Assembly: GCA_025363535.1 (NCBI GenBank)
Contig: JANYDP010000337.1
Location: 1-21,884 of the forward strand
Length of the DNA: 21,884 nucleotides
DNA from: Verrucomicrobiota bacterium
GTDB taxonomy: Bacteria > Verrucomicrobiota > Verrucomicrobiia > Limisphaerales > CAIQOK01
Reading direction: 5' to 3'
The translations under genes were made by a program, and so were the position numbers. Positions 7,605 through 14,699 of this stretch are shown here, piece after piece. How positions within the stretch are numbered: the stretch's first letter is position 1; every line of letters begins with the position of its first letter. The notes under the pieces are model-generated. The model was not told the DNA's origin and did no database searches. It was given only the letters and a program-made list of their open reading frames with translations.

Positions 7605-7721
7605 AATTCCAAGTTCCAAGTTCCGAGTTTCAAACTTTGAGCCCTGCGTGGGAGGGTGGTTGGGCGTTCGGGCTTAACGTTTCGTTTGGGTTTGGAATTT
7701 GGAACTTGGAACTTGGAATTT
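7604..7721. repeat. Inverted repeat with perfect 21-bp arms between ketosynthase and chain-length-factor genes
   Basis: The left arm 7604-7624 (aaattccaagttccaagttc then c) is perfectly complementary to the right arm 7701-7721, with a 76-bp loop. Each arm is itself a tandem of the 7-mer ttccaag, so the element is a microsatellite-like inverted repeat. It fills the 124-bp gap between the two genes, starts on the last base of the ketosynthase stop codon and ends 7 bp before the next ATG. It could form a large hairpin in the mRNA and lower expression of the downstream gene, or be a neutral repeat. Confidence 0.8.
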
Positions 7722-7728
7722 TCCCAGC

Positions 7729-8337
7729 ATGACCGGCCTCGTCATCACCGCCGCCAGCAAGGTCACGCCCGCTAATTTGAAAACCGCCCGGCTTGGCCCG
7801 CGCTTCGGGCGGCTCGATCCCGCCAGTCAACTGGCGTTGCTCGCCGTCGAATCGCTGGGGATTGATTTTGAAAAACTCCCGCGCGAACGCATCGGCATCT
7901 GTCTGGCGGCGCGGGCCGGGTCGCTTTCGACGGACGTTGAGTTTTGGAAAGGTCGCGACGCGGTGGGTGGACCGAGTCCGACGTTGTTCGCCTACACGCT
8001 GCCCAGCGCGGCCATGGGCGAGATCGCCATCCGCCATAAATTGATGGGGCCGAATCTGTGTTTCACTGGCGATGACCGCGACGTGCTGACGGAAGCGGCG
8101 GAGTTAATTTGGCGCGGTGAAGCGGAGGCGTGTGTTTGTGTTGGCTGCCAAGTCATCACCGAGGCGGCCAGTGAACTGATTCAAGCCAGTCCGGCGTCGC
8201 AGGCGGTGGCCGTGTTCCTGGCGCAAGCCGGCACCGGCATTCGGCTGCCAGCAAGGGAAAACGAACGCGGCCTGGAATCGGTGTGGGCCGGGGTTCTTGC
8301 GCTGAAATTGAAATATGCCGCTTCAGAAGGGATTTGA
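7729..8337 (+). CDS. Small ketosynthase-like protein without active-site Cys (chain-length-factor-like)
   Basis: 202 aa from ATG 7729; an in-frame TTG at 7699 lies inside the inverted-repeat arm and is not credible. The protein resembles the N-terminal half of ketosynthases of the Ketoacyl-synt_2 type. It starts LVITAASKVTP and has LPSAAMGEIAIRHKLMGPN before the place where the nucleophile would be. There the sequence reads CFTGDDRD, without a cysteine at the elbow, so it cannot condense by itself. In aryl-polyene loci a small protein of this kind acts as chain length factor paired with a full ketosynthase. Here it follows one after a 124-bp gap filled by an inverted repeat, while the earlier genes of the set overlap. 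The last residues look regular, so truncation is not required. Confidence 0.7.
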   Translation: MTGLVITAASKVTPANLKTARLGPRFGRLDPASQLALLAVESLGIDFEKLPRERIGICLAARAGSLSTDVEFWKGRDAVGGPSPTLFAYTLPSAAMGEIAIRHKLMGPNLCFTGDDRDVLTEAAELIWRGEAEACVCVGCQVITEAASELIQASPASQAVAVFLAQAGTGIRLPARENERGLESVWAGVLALKLKYAASEGI

Positions 8338-8373
8338 GATGCGCACTGCGCTTTTGCTGCCAATAAATTTTCT

Positions 8374-8402
8374 TTTCCTTTCGGCCCGGCGATTTGTATA
8401 GT
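8374..8402 (+). promoter_or_regulatory. Possible sigma70-type promoter of the aldolase gene
   Basis: A good -10 hexamer, TATAGT (8397-8402), lies 45 bp before the aldolase ATG. A weak -35 (tttcct, 8374-8379) stands 17 bp upstream. The region between the two genes (8338-8447) is AT-richer than both neighbours. Only the -10 is convincing. Confidence 0.35.
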
Positions 8403-8447
8403 CTGCCTGATTGCACTCCCGCAGTCACTGAACCAGAAATTGAAATT

Positions 8448-9410
8448 ATGCCACTGACACACACGAAAGACCTGTTCGCCAAAGCCCTCAAAGGCAAATA
8501 CGCCCTGGGCGCATTCAACGTCAACAACATGGAGCTGATCCAGGCCATCGTGGAGGCCTGTGAGGAGGAAAAAGCCCCGTTGATGCTGCAAATTTCCAAG
8601 GGCGCCCGGCAATACGCCAACCCCGTCTATCTCAAGAAGCTCATCGAGGCCGCCGTCAGCCTGAGCAACATTCCCATCGCGGTTCACTTGGATCACGGCG
8701 ACACGTTCGAGCTGTGCAAGGAGTGCATTGATGAAGGTTTCACCAGCGTCATGATTGACGCCAGCCACGAGCCGTTCGAGAAGAACGCCGAGATCACCCG
8801 CAAGGTCGTGGAATACGCGCACAAGCATAATTGCTCCGTGGAATCTGAACTCGGCCACCTCGTCGGCGCGCAGTTCGACGAAGGTGAAGAAGGCGGCGCG
8901 CATTCCATGAGCGGCCACTACACCAACCCTGAGGAAGCCGTCAAATTCGTCAAAGAAACCGGCTGCGACTCGCTCGCCGTCGCCATCGGCAACAGCCACG
9001 GCGCTTTCAAATTCAAAGGGGAACAACACCTCGACCTCGACCGCCTCAAAGCCATCAAGAAAGCGCTCATGGAAGCCAACCTCGGTGATTACCCGCTCGT
9101 GTTGCACGGCGCCTCCAGCGTGCCGCAGCACCTCGTCGCCGAAGTCAACAAATACGGCGGCAAGATGCCCGACGCCCAAGGCGTGCCGGAAGCCGACATC
9201 GAAGTCGCCCGCCGCGTGGGTTGCACCAAGGTGAACATCGACACCGACCTGCGCATCGCCATGACCGCCGCCATCCGCAAAGTCTTTGCGGAAAAGCCGG
9301 CTGAATTCGACCCGCGCAAATTCATGGGCCCGGCCCGCCAAGCCGTCAAAGACCTCGTACGGCACAAGGTCAAGAACGTCCTCTGCTGTGCCGGTCACGC
9401 GTTCGACTAG
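8448..9410 (+). CDS. fba: Class II fructose-bisphosphate aldolase
   Basis: 320 aa from ATG 8448; the in-frame ATA/TTG-type codons upstream are less likely because the protein then begins with the usual MPLTHTKDLFAKAL. Zn-dependent cleavage of fructose-1,6-bisphosphate to dihydroxyacetone phosphate and glyceraldehyde-3-phosphate (or a related ketose bisphosphate) in glycolysis/gluconeogenesis. Visible hallmarks are HLDHGDTFE with Asp82 (catalytic) and His83 (Zn), ESELGHLVG, GNSHGAFKF with His184 and VLHGASSVP with His220 (Zn ligands), then KVNIDTDLR near the phosphate-binding region. Length fits the family. It has its own likely promoter and a strong terminator, so it is probably monocistronic and unrelated to the preceding gene set. 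A long open frame on the opposite strand is a coding shadow. Confidence 0.95.
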   Translation: MPLTHTKDLFAKALKGKYALGAFNVNNMELIQAIVEACEEEKAPLMLQISKGARQYANPVYLKKLIEAAVSLSNIPIAVHLDHGDTFELCKECIDEGFTSVMIDASHEPFEKNAEITRKVVEYAHKHNCSVESELGHLVGAQFDEGEEGGAHSMSGHYTNPEEAVKFVKETGCDSLAVAIGNSHGAFKFKGEQHLDLDRLKAIKKALMEANLGDYPLVLHGASSVPQHLVAEVNKYGGKMPDAQGVPEADIEVARRVGCTKVNIDTDLRIAMTAAIRKVFAEKPAEFDPRKFMGPARQAVKDLVRHKVKNVLCCAGHAFD

Positions 9411-9431
9411 GCCGTTACCAATTTCAAAGCA

Positions 9432-9471
9432 AAACGTGGCGTGCCCGCAAGGCCGCCACGTTTATGTTTTT
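9432..9471. terminator. Rho-independent terminator, probably bidirectional
   Basis: Perfect 10-bp stem aaacgtggcg (9432-9441) / cgccacgttt (9454-9463) with a 12-nt loop, followed by atgttttt. It lies 21 bp after the aldolase stop and 23 bp before the end of the convergent regulator gene. On the minus strand the hairpin is followed by TTTTGCTTT, so it could serve both genes. Confidence 0.85.
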
Positions 9472-9494
9472 CCAAGTCTCAACGAGGACAATCC

Positions 9495-10640
9495 TCACCG
9501 CACCACGCTGTCACGAAATTGCTTGGGCGACATTCCCGTGGCCTGCTTGAAGGCGACGCAAAAACTGTTCGCGCTTTGATAGCCACACATCGTCGCGAGC
9601 ACTTCCACCTTGTTGTCGGATTCCGCCAGCAACCGCTTGGCACGTTCAATCCGCACCCGTTGCAGCTCCTGGCCCGGCGTGCGGCCGACATTGTCTTGAA
9701 ACGCCTTGTGTAATCCGCGCCGGGACATGGCCGCCACGCTGACGAGATCTTTGACGCTGATGTTCTGGTCGGAATGTTCCCAGATGAATCGCAGACAGTT
9801 GGCCACCCCCTTGTGCTTGAGCGCGAGGAGATCGCTGCTCTTGCGCGTGATGATGCTGGAAGCGGGGATGCGAATCGGTTTGGCCGGAGGCTTCTTCCCG
9901 TTCATCAGGTCATTCAGCAGCGCCGCACCGGTGTAGCCCAGCGTTTCCAGATTGGTCTCCACGCTGGAAACCGGCGTGGGCATGGCGTCCGGTGCGAGTA
10001 GATAATTTTCCGCCCCGATGATGGCGATCTGCTCCGGCACGGACAGCCCGGCCTCTTCGCAACATTCCAGCACGTCCAGCGCCTGCTCGTCGTTGGCGGC
10101 AAACACCGCCAACGGCTTGGGCGCGGGCCGGAGCTGCGCGATCAGCCACCTGCGCTTGCGCTTCCATTGATCGCGGTCGTTGCGGAAATCCGGGGACTGA
10201 TGCCACCGCAGCCAGGTGCAGTCATGGCCGGAACGCTTCAGCGCCTCGACAAATCCCTGGCCCCGCTCCTCGTACGACCAGTTGTCCGTGTCGCTGTAAA
10301 AAAGAAAATTGTGAAAGCCGCGCGTCAAAAAATGTTCAACCACCAGTTGCGCGGCGTGCGCGTGATCCTCCAGCACGCGGGCGAATTTCAACTGCGGCCG
10401 GCGATTGCTGAAATCCACGGTCGGCTTCCTGGCCTGCACGACGAACTCGGCGAGATCATCGCCCGCACCAAGCCAGGCAAGGATGCCGTCGCCCTCCCAG
10501 CCCCAGGGGATGGTTTTTTCGCGCGTGGGATTGGCGGAGATGTGCCAGTGATTTTCCTGGGCGAACTTCTCAATACCGCGATGCAGCCGGTAGTCGTACC
10601 AGCCCAGGGCGATGAGCACCCGTTTTTGATTCGTTCGCAT
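9495..10640 (-). CDS. XylR-type transcriptional regulator (sugar-binding domain plus AraC HTH)
   Basis: 381 aa, ATG at 10640-10638. Residues 1-270 resemble a LacI/PBP1-type periplasmic-binding fold (VLIALGWYDYRLHRGIEKFA at the start; VFAANDEQALDVLECCEEAG and the VSSVETN stretch later) that would sense a sugar. Residues of about 290-380 form an AraC-type double helix-turn-helix: VKDLVSVAAMSRRGLHKAF, then the second helix pair ending with GYQSANSFCVAFKQATGMSP and KQFR. This domain order matches E. coli XylR and its many relatives in Verrucomicrobiota and Planctomycetota. It most likely activates genes for use of a sugar, but no sugar operon lies in the window, so the ligand and targets are unknown. 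It is convergent with the aldolase gene. No clear Shine-Dalgarno is visible. Confidence 0.9.
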   Translation of the reverse strand: MRTNQKRVLIALGWYDYRLHRGIEKFAQENHWHISANPTREKTIPWGWEGDGILAWLGAGDDLAEFVVQARKPTVDFSNRRPQLKFARVLEDHAHAAQLVVEHFLTRGFHNFLFYSDTDNWSYEERGQGFVEALKRSGHDCTWLRWHQSPDFRNDRDQWKRKRRWLIAQLRPAPKPLAVFAANDEQALDVLECCEEAGLSVPEQIAIIGAENYLLAPDAMPTPVSSVETNLETLGYTGAALLNDLMNGKKPPAKPIRIPASSIITRKSSDLLALKHKGVANCLRFIWEHSDQNISVKDLVSVAAMSRRGLHKAFQDNVGRTPGQELQRVRIERAKRLLAESDNKVEVLATMCGYQSANSFCVAFKQATGMSPKQFRDSVVR

Positions 10641-10732
10641 TGGTGGAGCAATGATTGAATCCGCCCCGTTCGATTTTCAATCTTTTTCGAGACCCCAAAT
10701 CACCAGCCACAATACCATTCCCTGGATAATTT

Positions 10733-10758
10733 CCGGGCGGACCATTTGGCCCGCCCGG
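10733..10758. terminator. Hairpin, possible terminator of the SPFH gene
   Basis: Stem ccgggcgg (10733-10740) / ccgcccgg (10751-10758) with a 10-nt loop, 7 bp beyond the minus-strand stop at 10766. On the minus strand the sequence after it is aaattat, so a T-run is poor; on the plus strand tttttagttttt follows, but no plus-strand gene ends here. It may be a weak bidirectional terminator or a stabilising 3' hairpin. Confidence 0.45.
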
Positions 10759-10765
10759 ATGATTT

Positions 10766-12115
10766 TTAGTTTTTCACCGCGCCACCTGGCGAAGGAACTT
10801 GCAACAGCAGATTGGCCCCGCTGCCACCCGTGCCCATGAAGTAGGTGGGATATTTTCCGTCCCACTTTTCGACACGGGCCTTTTCCACTTCGAGCGCCTT
10901 CAACTGATAGAGCAGCGGATTCTGCTGCGCTTCGTTGAGCGCGCGGTTCACTTCACGGATCGCCTCGGCTTCGCCGGCGGCGGCGGTTTTCCGCGCGTCC
11001 GCCAGGCCCATCGCCTCGCGCCGCGCCTTCTCGGCCACGGCGTTGGCTTCCAGTTCGATGCGGTCGTTCTCTTTCTTCTGCGCCTCGAACTTCGCCTGCG
11101 CCACCACTTTCAACTGCTGCGCAATGAATGTGGCGTCAATGGACTTCTGGATCTCGGGATTTTCATACGTCATCCCGCCGAACATGCCGATGGTCGTGAC
11201 GGTTACGCCGCGCGTGGCAAAGAAGGTTGTCAGATCGGTCTTCACCGCGTCGGCGATTTCCTGTTTCTTTGCCCGCAAGGCGTCGAGCGGATAGCGGGCC
11301 GCCACTTCCGCCGCGATCTGCTGCACGCGCCCGCGCACTTCGCGATCAATCACGTCGGCGAGCGAACCGCTCGGATACCAGTAGAGGAACTTCGCCGCCT
11401 CATCCTCGGGGATGAAGGCCGTGCAGGTGAAGCCCATGCTGAACCCGACGCTGTCGGCGCTTTCGATCCAGATGGCCCGGTCATTTGCCGCGCCGCGCAA
11501 CAATTGGCCCGCGTAGGTCTGGCCTTGTGGCGTGATCCACTCGCGCGTCACCGGCGAGCGGTTCACCTTCACCAGGCGCACGGTCGGTATCCAATGGCCA
11601 TCGCCAGGCATCCGGCCTTCCTGCGACCAACGATGCACGATCTGCACGCGCTTCGTCGCAACCTTGCGCTGTTTCAAATAATCTTCGCTTTGAAACTTCG
11701 CCTGCTGCGTCGCGTCGCCTTCGAGCGGAATCAGGAAGCCCGTTTCCGAGGTGTCAATCTCGACGAACTCCGGCCGATCGTACGACTTCATGCAGCCGGT
11801 CAGTCCGGCCACGCAAAGCAGTCCGACGACAATCGGCGCCGCCTTGAAGAAACGCGCGGTGATTTTCGCCAGCACCGTTTTCGCATAACTGCCGAAGCAC
11901 AACCACGCAGCCAGCAGGGTGATTGCACCAGCAACCATGTGAACCAAGTCCTTGCCGGCTTCAAACTGCCGCAGTTGATTGGCGTTTGAGTTGGTCCCGT
12001 CGAATTGCTGGAGCGCGAACTGCGTTGAGAAGTCCGGCTGGCGGCTGTTGAGCCACCAGCTTTCCAGCGACCAGACGGCCAAAGTTATTAATGTGAATGT
12101 CATCAGTTTTTTCAT
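10766..12115 (-). CDS. SPFH/band 7 (prohibitin-like) membrane protein
   Basis: 449 aa from the ATG at 12115, chosen because GGAG lies 9 nt upstream and the protein then begins with a hydrophobic segment; the frame is open further up to 12223, but that part looks like non-coding sequence. Three hydrophobic segments are at about 4-20, 58-77 and 92-107. The third ends LTGC (Cys108), which looks like a lipobox but is internal. The SPFH domain follows (FVEIDTSETGFLIP and on), and residues 340-420 are charged and helical (KFEAQKKENDRIELEANAVA, ADARKTAAAGEAEAIREVN), as in prohibitin and flotillin proteins that form large membrane rings. The role is probably membrane organisation or control of a membrane protease; no NfeD or FtsH partner is next to it. 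Gly-rich C-terminus. Confidence 0.85.
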   Translation of the reverse strand: MKKLMTFTLITLAVWSLESWWLNSRQPDFSTQFALQQFDGTNSNANQLRQFEAGKDLVHMVAGAITLLAAWLCFGSYAKTVLAKITARFFKAAPIVVGLLCVAGLTGCMKSYDRPEFVEIDTSETGFLIPLEGDATQQAKFQSEDYLKQRKVATKRVQIVHRWSQEGRMPGDGHWIPTVRLVKVNRSPVTREWITPQGQTYAGQLLRGAANDRAIWIESADSVGFSMGFTCTAFIPEDEAAKFLYWYPSGSLADVIDREVRGRVQQIAAEVAARYPLDALRAKKQEIADAVKTDLTTFFATRGVTVTTIGMFGGMTYENPEIQKSIDATFIAQQLKVVAQAKFEAQKKENDRIELEANAVAEKARREAMGLADARKTAAAGEAEAIREVNRALNEAQQNPLLYQLKALEVEKARVEKWDGKYPTYFMGTGGSGANLLLQVPSPGGAVKN

Positions 12116-12124
12116 ACGAGTCTG

Positions 12125-12128
12125 CTCC
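12125..12128 (-). promoter_or_regulatory. Shine-Dalgarno GGAG of the SPFH gene
   Basis: GGAG on the minus strand, 9 nt before the ATG at 12115. It supports this start over the GTG/ATG-type codons further upstream in the same frame. Confidence 0.6.
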
Positions 12129-12336
12129 GATTCGGTTGCGCCGTGCGACGGTTTGCGCCCGCCTTTGCGCGACGATGGGACGACGACACGAAGCCGCCGC
12201 CACATCGCGACGCGACGCAGCACAACTCAGTTTTCTGTTGGGGAGACCAGATGGTGCCGATACGCACGGCCCTAGAGGATCGCCCTTCCAATTGCCGACG
12301 AGGTTAGCTGACGGGCTCGGCCTTGAAAGTGGCCTT

Positions 12337-12384
12337 GGTCGTGGTTCGCACGACCGTTCGCCCCGTCCGGAGTTCCGCTCCGGA
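12337..12384. repeat. Two small hairpins in the 399-bp gap between nadB and the SPFH gene
   Basis: The gap 12116-12514 holds no convincing gene on either strand. Within it are two inverted repeats 10 bp apart: ggtcgt (12337-12342) / acgacc (12350-12355) and tccggag (12366-12372) / ctccgga (12378-12384). Together they look like a composite intergenic repeat of the type seen elsewhere in the window. The rest of the gap shows nothing recognisable beyond the SPFH Shine-Dalgarno. Confidence 0.45.
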
Positions 12385-12514
12385 GTTTGGGTCCCCCGCA
12401 CCGGCTCGCAGGAAGGCGGGCCGACTTAGGCTTTCGACGATGAAACCAATGACACAGTCCGGCGGGTTGTCAAATGAAGTTGATAAAAACGCTGCGAACA
12501 AAGGGCTTTGACGA

Positions 12515-14119
12515 TCATTTCCGCAAAACACTGTCCCGTTGTGCCCACTCGGGATTCTGATTTGGATAATCCAAATTGTAATGCAGCCCGCGACTTTCCG
12601 GGCGCAGCAGCGCACAGCGGACGATGAGTTCGGCAACGGTCGCGATGTTGCGCAGTTCCAGCAGATCCGCCGTCACGATGAAGTTCCAATAGTATTCGGA
12701 AATCTCCTGCTGCAAATTTGCGAGCCGCGCCTGCGCGCGTTGCAGCCGCTTGTTCGTGCGCACGATGCCGACGTAATCCCACATCAGCCGGCGGATTTCG
12801 TCCCAGTTGTGCGAGACGACCACCAACTCATCGGGGTTGTTGGCGTCACCAGATTGCCAGGGGGGAATTGAAAGATTGCCGATCGCCGATTGTTGATTGC
12901 CGATTGCTTTTTCCGCTGCGCGGTGCGCGCAGACCAACGCCTCCAAAAGGGAATTGCTCGCCAGCCGATTCGCACCGTGCAGTCCAGTGCAGGCCACTTC
13001 GCCCACCGCGTAAAGTCCGGCGATGTCCGTCTCGCCATCCACATTCGTCACCACGCCGCCCGCCTGATGATGCGCCGCCGGAACGACGGGAATTGGCTCC
13101 TTGGTGATGTCAATGCCGTAGCCGAGGCAGGTCTTGTAGATGTTGGGGAAGCGCGCGATGACGAACTTCGCCGGCTTGTGCGTGATGTCGAGCAGCACGC
13201 AGTCCGCGCCGCTCTTTTTCATCTCGCTGTCAATCGCCCGTGCCACCACGTCGCGGGTGGCCAGGGATTTGAGCGGGTGGTAATCGTTCATGAACTCCAC
13301 GCCGTCCAGCGTCATCAGCACGCCGCCCTCGCCGCGCACGGCTTCGCTGATGAGAAACGATTTCGCCTTGGGATGATACAGGCACGTCGGATGAAACTGG
13401 ATGAACTCCATGTTCGCAATGGCCGCGCCGACGCGATACGCCATCGCCACGCCATCGCCCGTCGCGATGTCAGGGTTCGTCGTATAGAGATAAACTTTGC
13501 CACAGCCGCCCGTGGCCAGCAGCGTAACTGGCGCGGCGAATGTCTCGACTTTGCCCGAAGACTTTTCGAGCACGTAAACTCCGAGACAGCGGTTTTCGAA
13601 TTCGGAATTTCCCCTGAGCTTCTGGCTGGTGATCAAATCAATCGCGATATGATTTTCAAAAATCTGGATGTTCGGCTCCTGAGCAATCGCGTGCAGCAAG
13701 GCGCGCTCAATCTCGCGTCCGGTCACATCTTTCGCGTGCAGGATGCGCCGCTGGGAATGGCCGCCTTCCTTGCCGAGATCAAGTTCGTGACGGCCATGAC
13801 TGCGGGCGTCTTCGCTCTCGCTGAACTTCATGCCCAGCTCAATCAGTTCCTGAATCCGCGCCGGGCCTTCCTCGACAATCTGGCGGACCACCGCTTCGTT
13901 GCAAAGTCCCGCACCGGATTCGAGCGTGTCGCGCACATGCGACTCGAAGGAATCCTCCTTGCTCGTCACCGCCGCGATGCCGCCCTGCGCGTAGTTCGTG
14001 TTCGACTCCGCCTTGTTCTTCTTGGTGATGATGGCCACGCGCCCGTGCGGCGCAACTTTCAGCGCGAAGGAAAGCCCTGCGATACCACTGCCGAGGATGA
14101 GAAAGTCGAATTGTTTCAT
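12515..14119 (-). CDS. nadB: L-aspartate oxidase
   Basis: 534 aa, ATG at 14119. FAD-dependent oxidation of L-aspartate to iminoaspartate, the first step of de novo NAD synthesis; cytosolic. The N-terminal dinucleotide motif is ILGSGIAGLSFAL, followed by NYAQGGIAA. Substrate-site blocks are present: EFIQFHPTCLY, ISEAVRGEGGVLM, AAHHQAGGVVTN and the FAD C-terminal block GLHGANRLASNSLLEAL. The C-terminal helical part (MWDYVGIVRTNKRL, LLELRNIATVAELIVRCA, ESRGLHYNLDYP) separates NadB from succinate dehydrogenase flavoproteins. The linker at about 403-415 reads AIGNQQSAIGNLS and is encoded by a short repeat. The start overlaps the DUF1643 stop by 4 nt (ATGA). The partner quinolinate synthase (nadA) is not in the window. 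Confidence 0.95.
   Translation of the reverse strand: MKQFDFLILGSGIAGLSFALKVAPHGRVAIITKKNKAESNTNYAQGGIAAVTSKEDSFESHVRDTLESGAGLCNEAVVRQIVEEGPARIQELIELGMKFSESEDARSHGRHELDLGKEGGHSQRRILHAKDVTGREIERALLHAIAQEPNIQIFENHIAIDLITSQKLRGNSEFENRCLGVYVLEKSSGKVETFAAPVTLLATGGCGKVYLYTTNPDIATGDGVAMAYRVGAAIANMEFIQFHPTCLYHPKAKSFLISEAVRGEGGVLMTLDGVEFMNDYHPLKSLATRDVVARAIDSEMKKSGADCVLLDITHKPAKFVIARFPNIYKTCLGYGIDITKEPIPVVPAAHHQAGGVVTNVDGETDIAGLYAVGEVACTGLHGANRLASNSLLEALVCAHRAAEKAIGNQQSAIGNLSIPPWQSGDANNPDELVVVSHNWDEIRRLMWDYVGIVRTNKRLQRAQARLANLQQEISEYYWNFIVTADLLELRNIATVAELIVRCALLRPESRGLHYNLDYPNQNPEWAQRDSVLRK
12870..12912 (-). repeat. Minisatellite-like in-frame segment within nadB
   Basis: On the minus strand the unit caatcggc recurs imperfectly three to four times (gcaatcggcaatcaacaatc and on). 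It encodes AIGNQQSAIGN in the linker between the FAD-binding block and the IPPW segment of NadB. E. coli NadB, as I recall it, has a non-repetitive linker of about equal length here. Thus the segment probably replaced or grew in a tolerant surface loop. Confidence 0.6.
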
Positions 14120-14667
14120 TTTTTAACGATTCGTTTTTTTTCCAAATACTCAAAAATGTTGAATTTGAAAAATTCTTCCTTGTAAGCAAGCCGTGAAGGA
14201 TGGCGTGGATGTCCTTGTTTTGTTGGCTGACCGCAATGGTTCCAAATTGGATTCTTCTTTAGTTCGTGTGCAATCTTTGAGAGGCAATCCCACAAATAAT
14301 CCCGGCTGCAAATCAAATCACCCCAGGCAGCCCAAATTTGCGGCGACCCTTCGTTTGGAACTTGAGAGCGGATGATTTTCGTATTCCTTCCAACCAAATT
14401 ATCATCTGGCTTTGAATTTAATTCGCCAGGATTCGTAGCCCGCTGCGGATAAATATTGAGCATTACAAACCCCGGAAAATCCAAACCCCTTGAAAATTTT
14501 ATAACCTTCGTGATCGTTCTGTCAGATTCATCTTTGTTAGCCGTGCTGGGATTCACCCCCAACACGAACAGTTTACTCATGCCAGCAGAACCAAGAACAA
14601 ACCTTTCTCGGTCATTCTCCTCGTCGTCATGAATGTCATATTTCACCGGCGCAAAGCATGGATGCAA
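14116..14667 (-). CDS. DUF1643 domain protein
   Basis: 183 aa. The start is probably the TTG at 14667, 32 bp after the stop of the SNF2 gene; the protein there begins with a normal lead into the domain, but no ATG is available nearby, so the start is uncertain. DUF1643 hallmarks are FVLGVNPSTAN (about 34-44), DRTITKVIKFS with FVMLNIYPQRATNP (68-80), WAAWGD (112-117) and the end motif TKQGHPRHPSRL (149-160). The biochemical function of this family is unknown. It ends inside the nadB start (ATGA). Hand-counted GC in three 60-bp lines is about 42-47%, against about 55-63% in sampled lines of the neighbours, which suggests acquisition by transfer. Sitting between a helicase and a NAD biosynthesis gene, it has no obvious pathway link. 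Confidence 0.85.
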   Translation of the reverse strand: MHPCFAPVKYDIHDDEENDRERFVLGSAGMSKLFVLGVNPSTANKDESDRTITKVIKFSRGLDFPGFVMLNIYPQRATNPGELNSKPDDNLVGRNTKIIRSQVPNEGSPQIWAAWGDLICSRDYLWDCLSKIAHELKKNPIWNHCGQPTKQGHPRHPSRLAYKEEFFKFNIFEYLEKKRIVKK

Positions 14668-14699
14668 AACACCTCGGACGCGAAGCGAAAATGCGCGGC

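Noticed and set aside
8181..9398. Long open frame (about 400 codons) opposite the aldolase gene
   Set aside because: The plus strand encodes an unmistakable aldolase; the opposite frame is a GC-driven shadow without known motifs.
10799..11989. Plus-strand open frame of about 396 codons opposite the SPFH gene
   Set aside because: Arg/His-rich composition without motifs; the minus strand carries a clear SPFH domain and a Shine-Dalgarno.
12890..14185. Plus-strand open frame of about 431 codons opposite nadB
   Set aside because: Mirror frame of a highly conserved L-aspartate oxidase; no recognisable domain.
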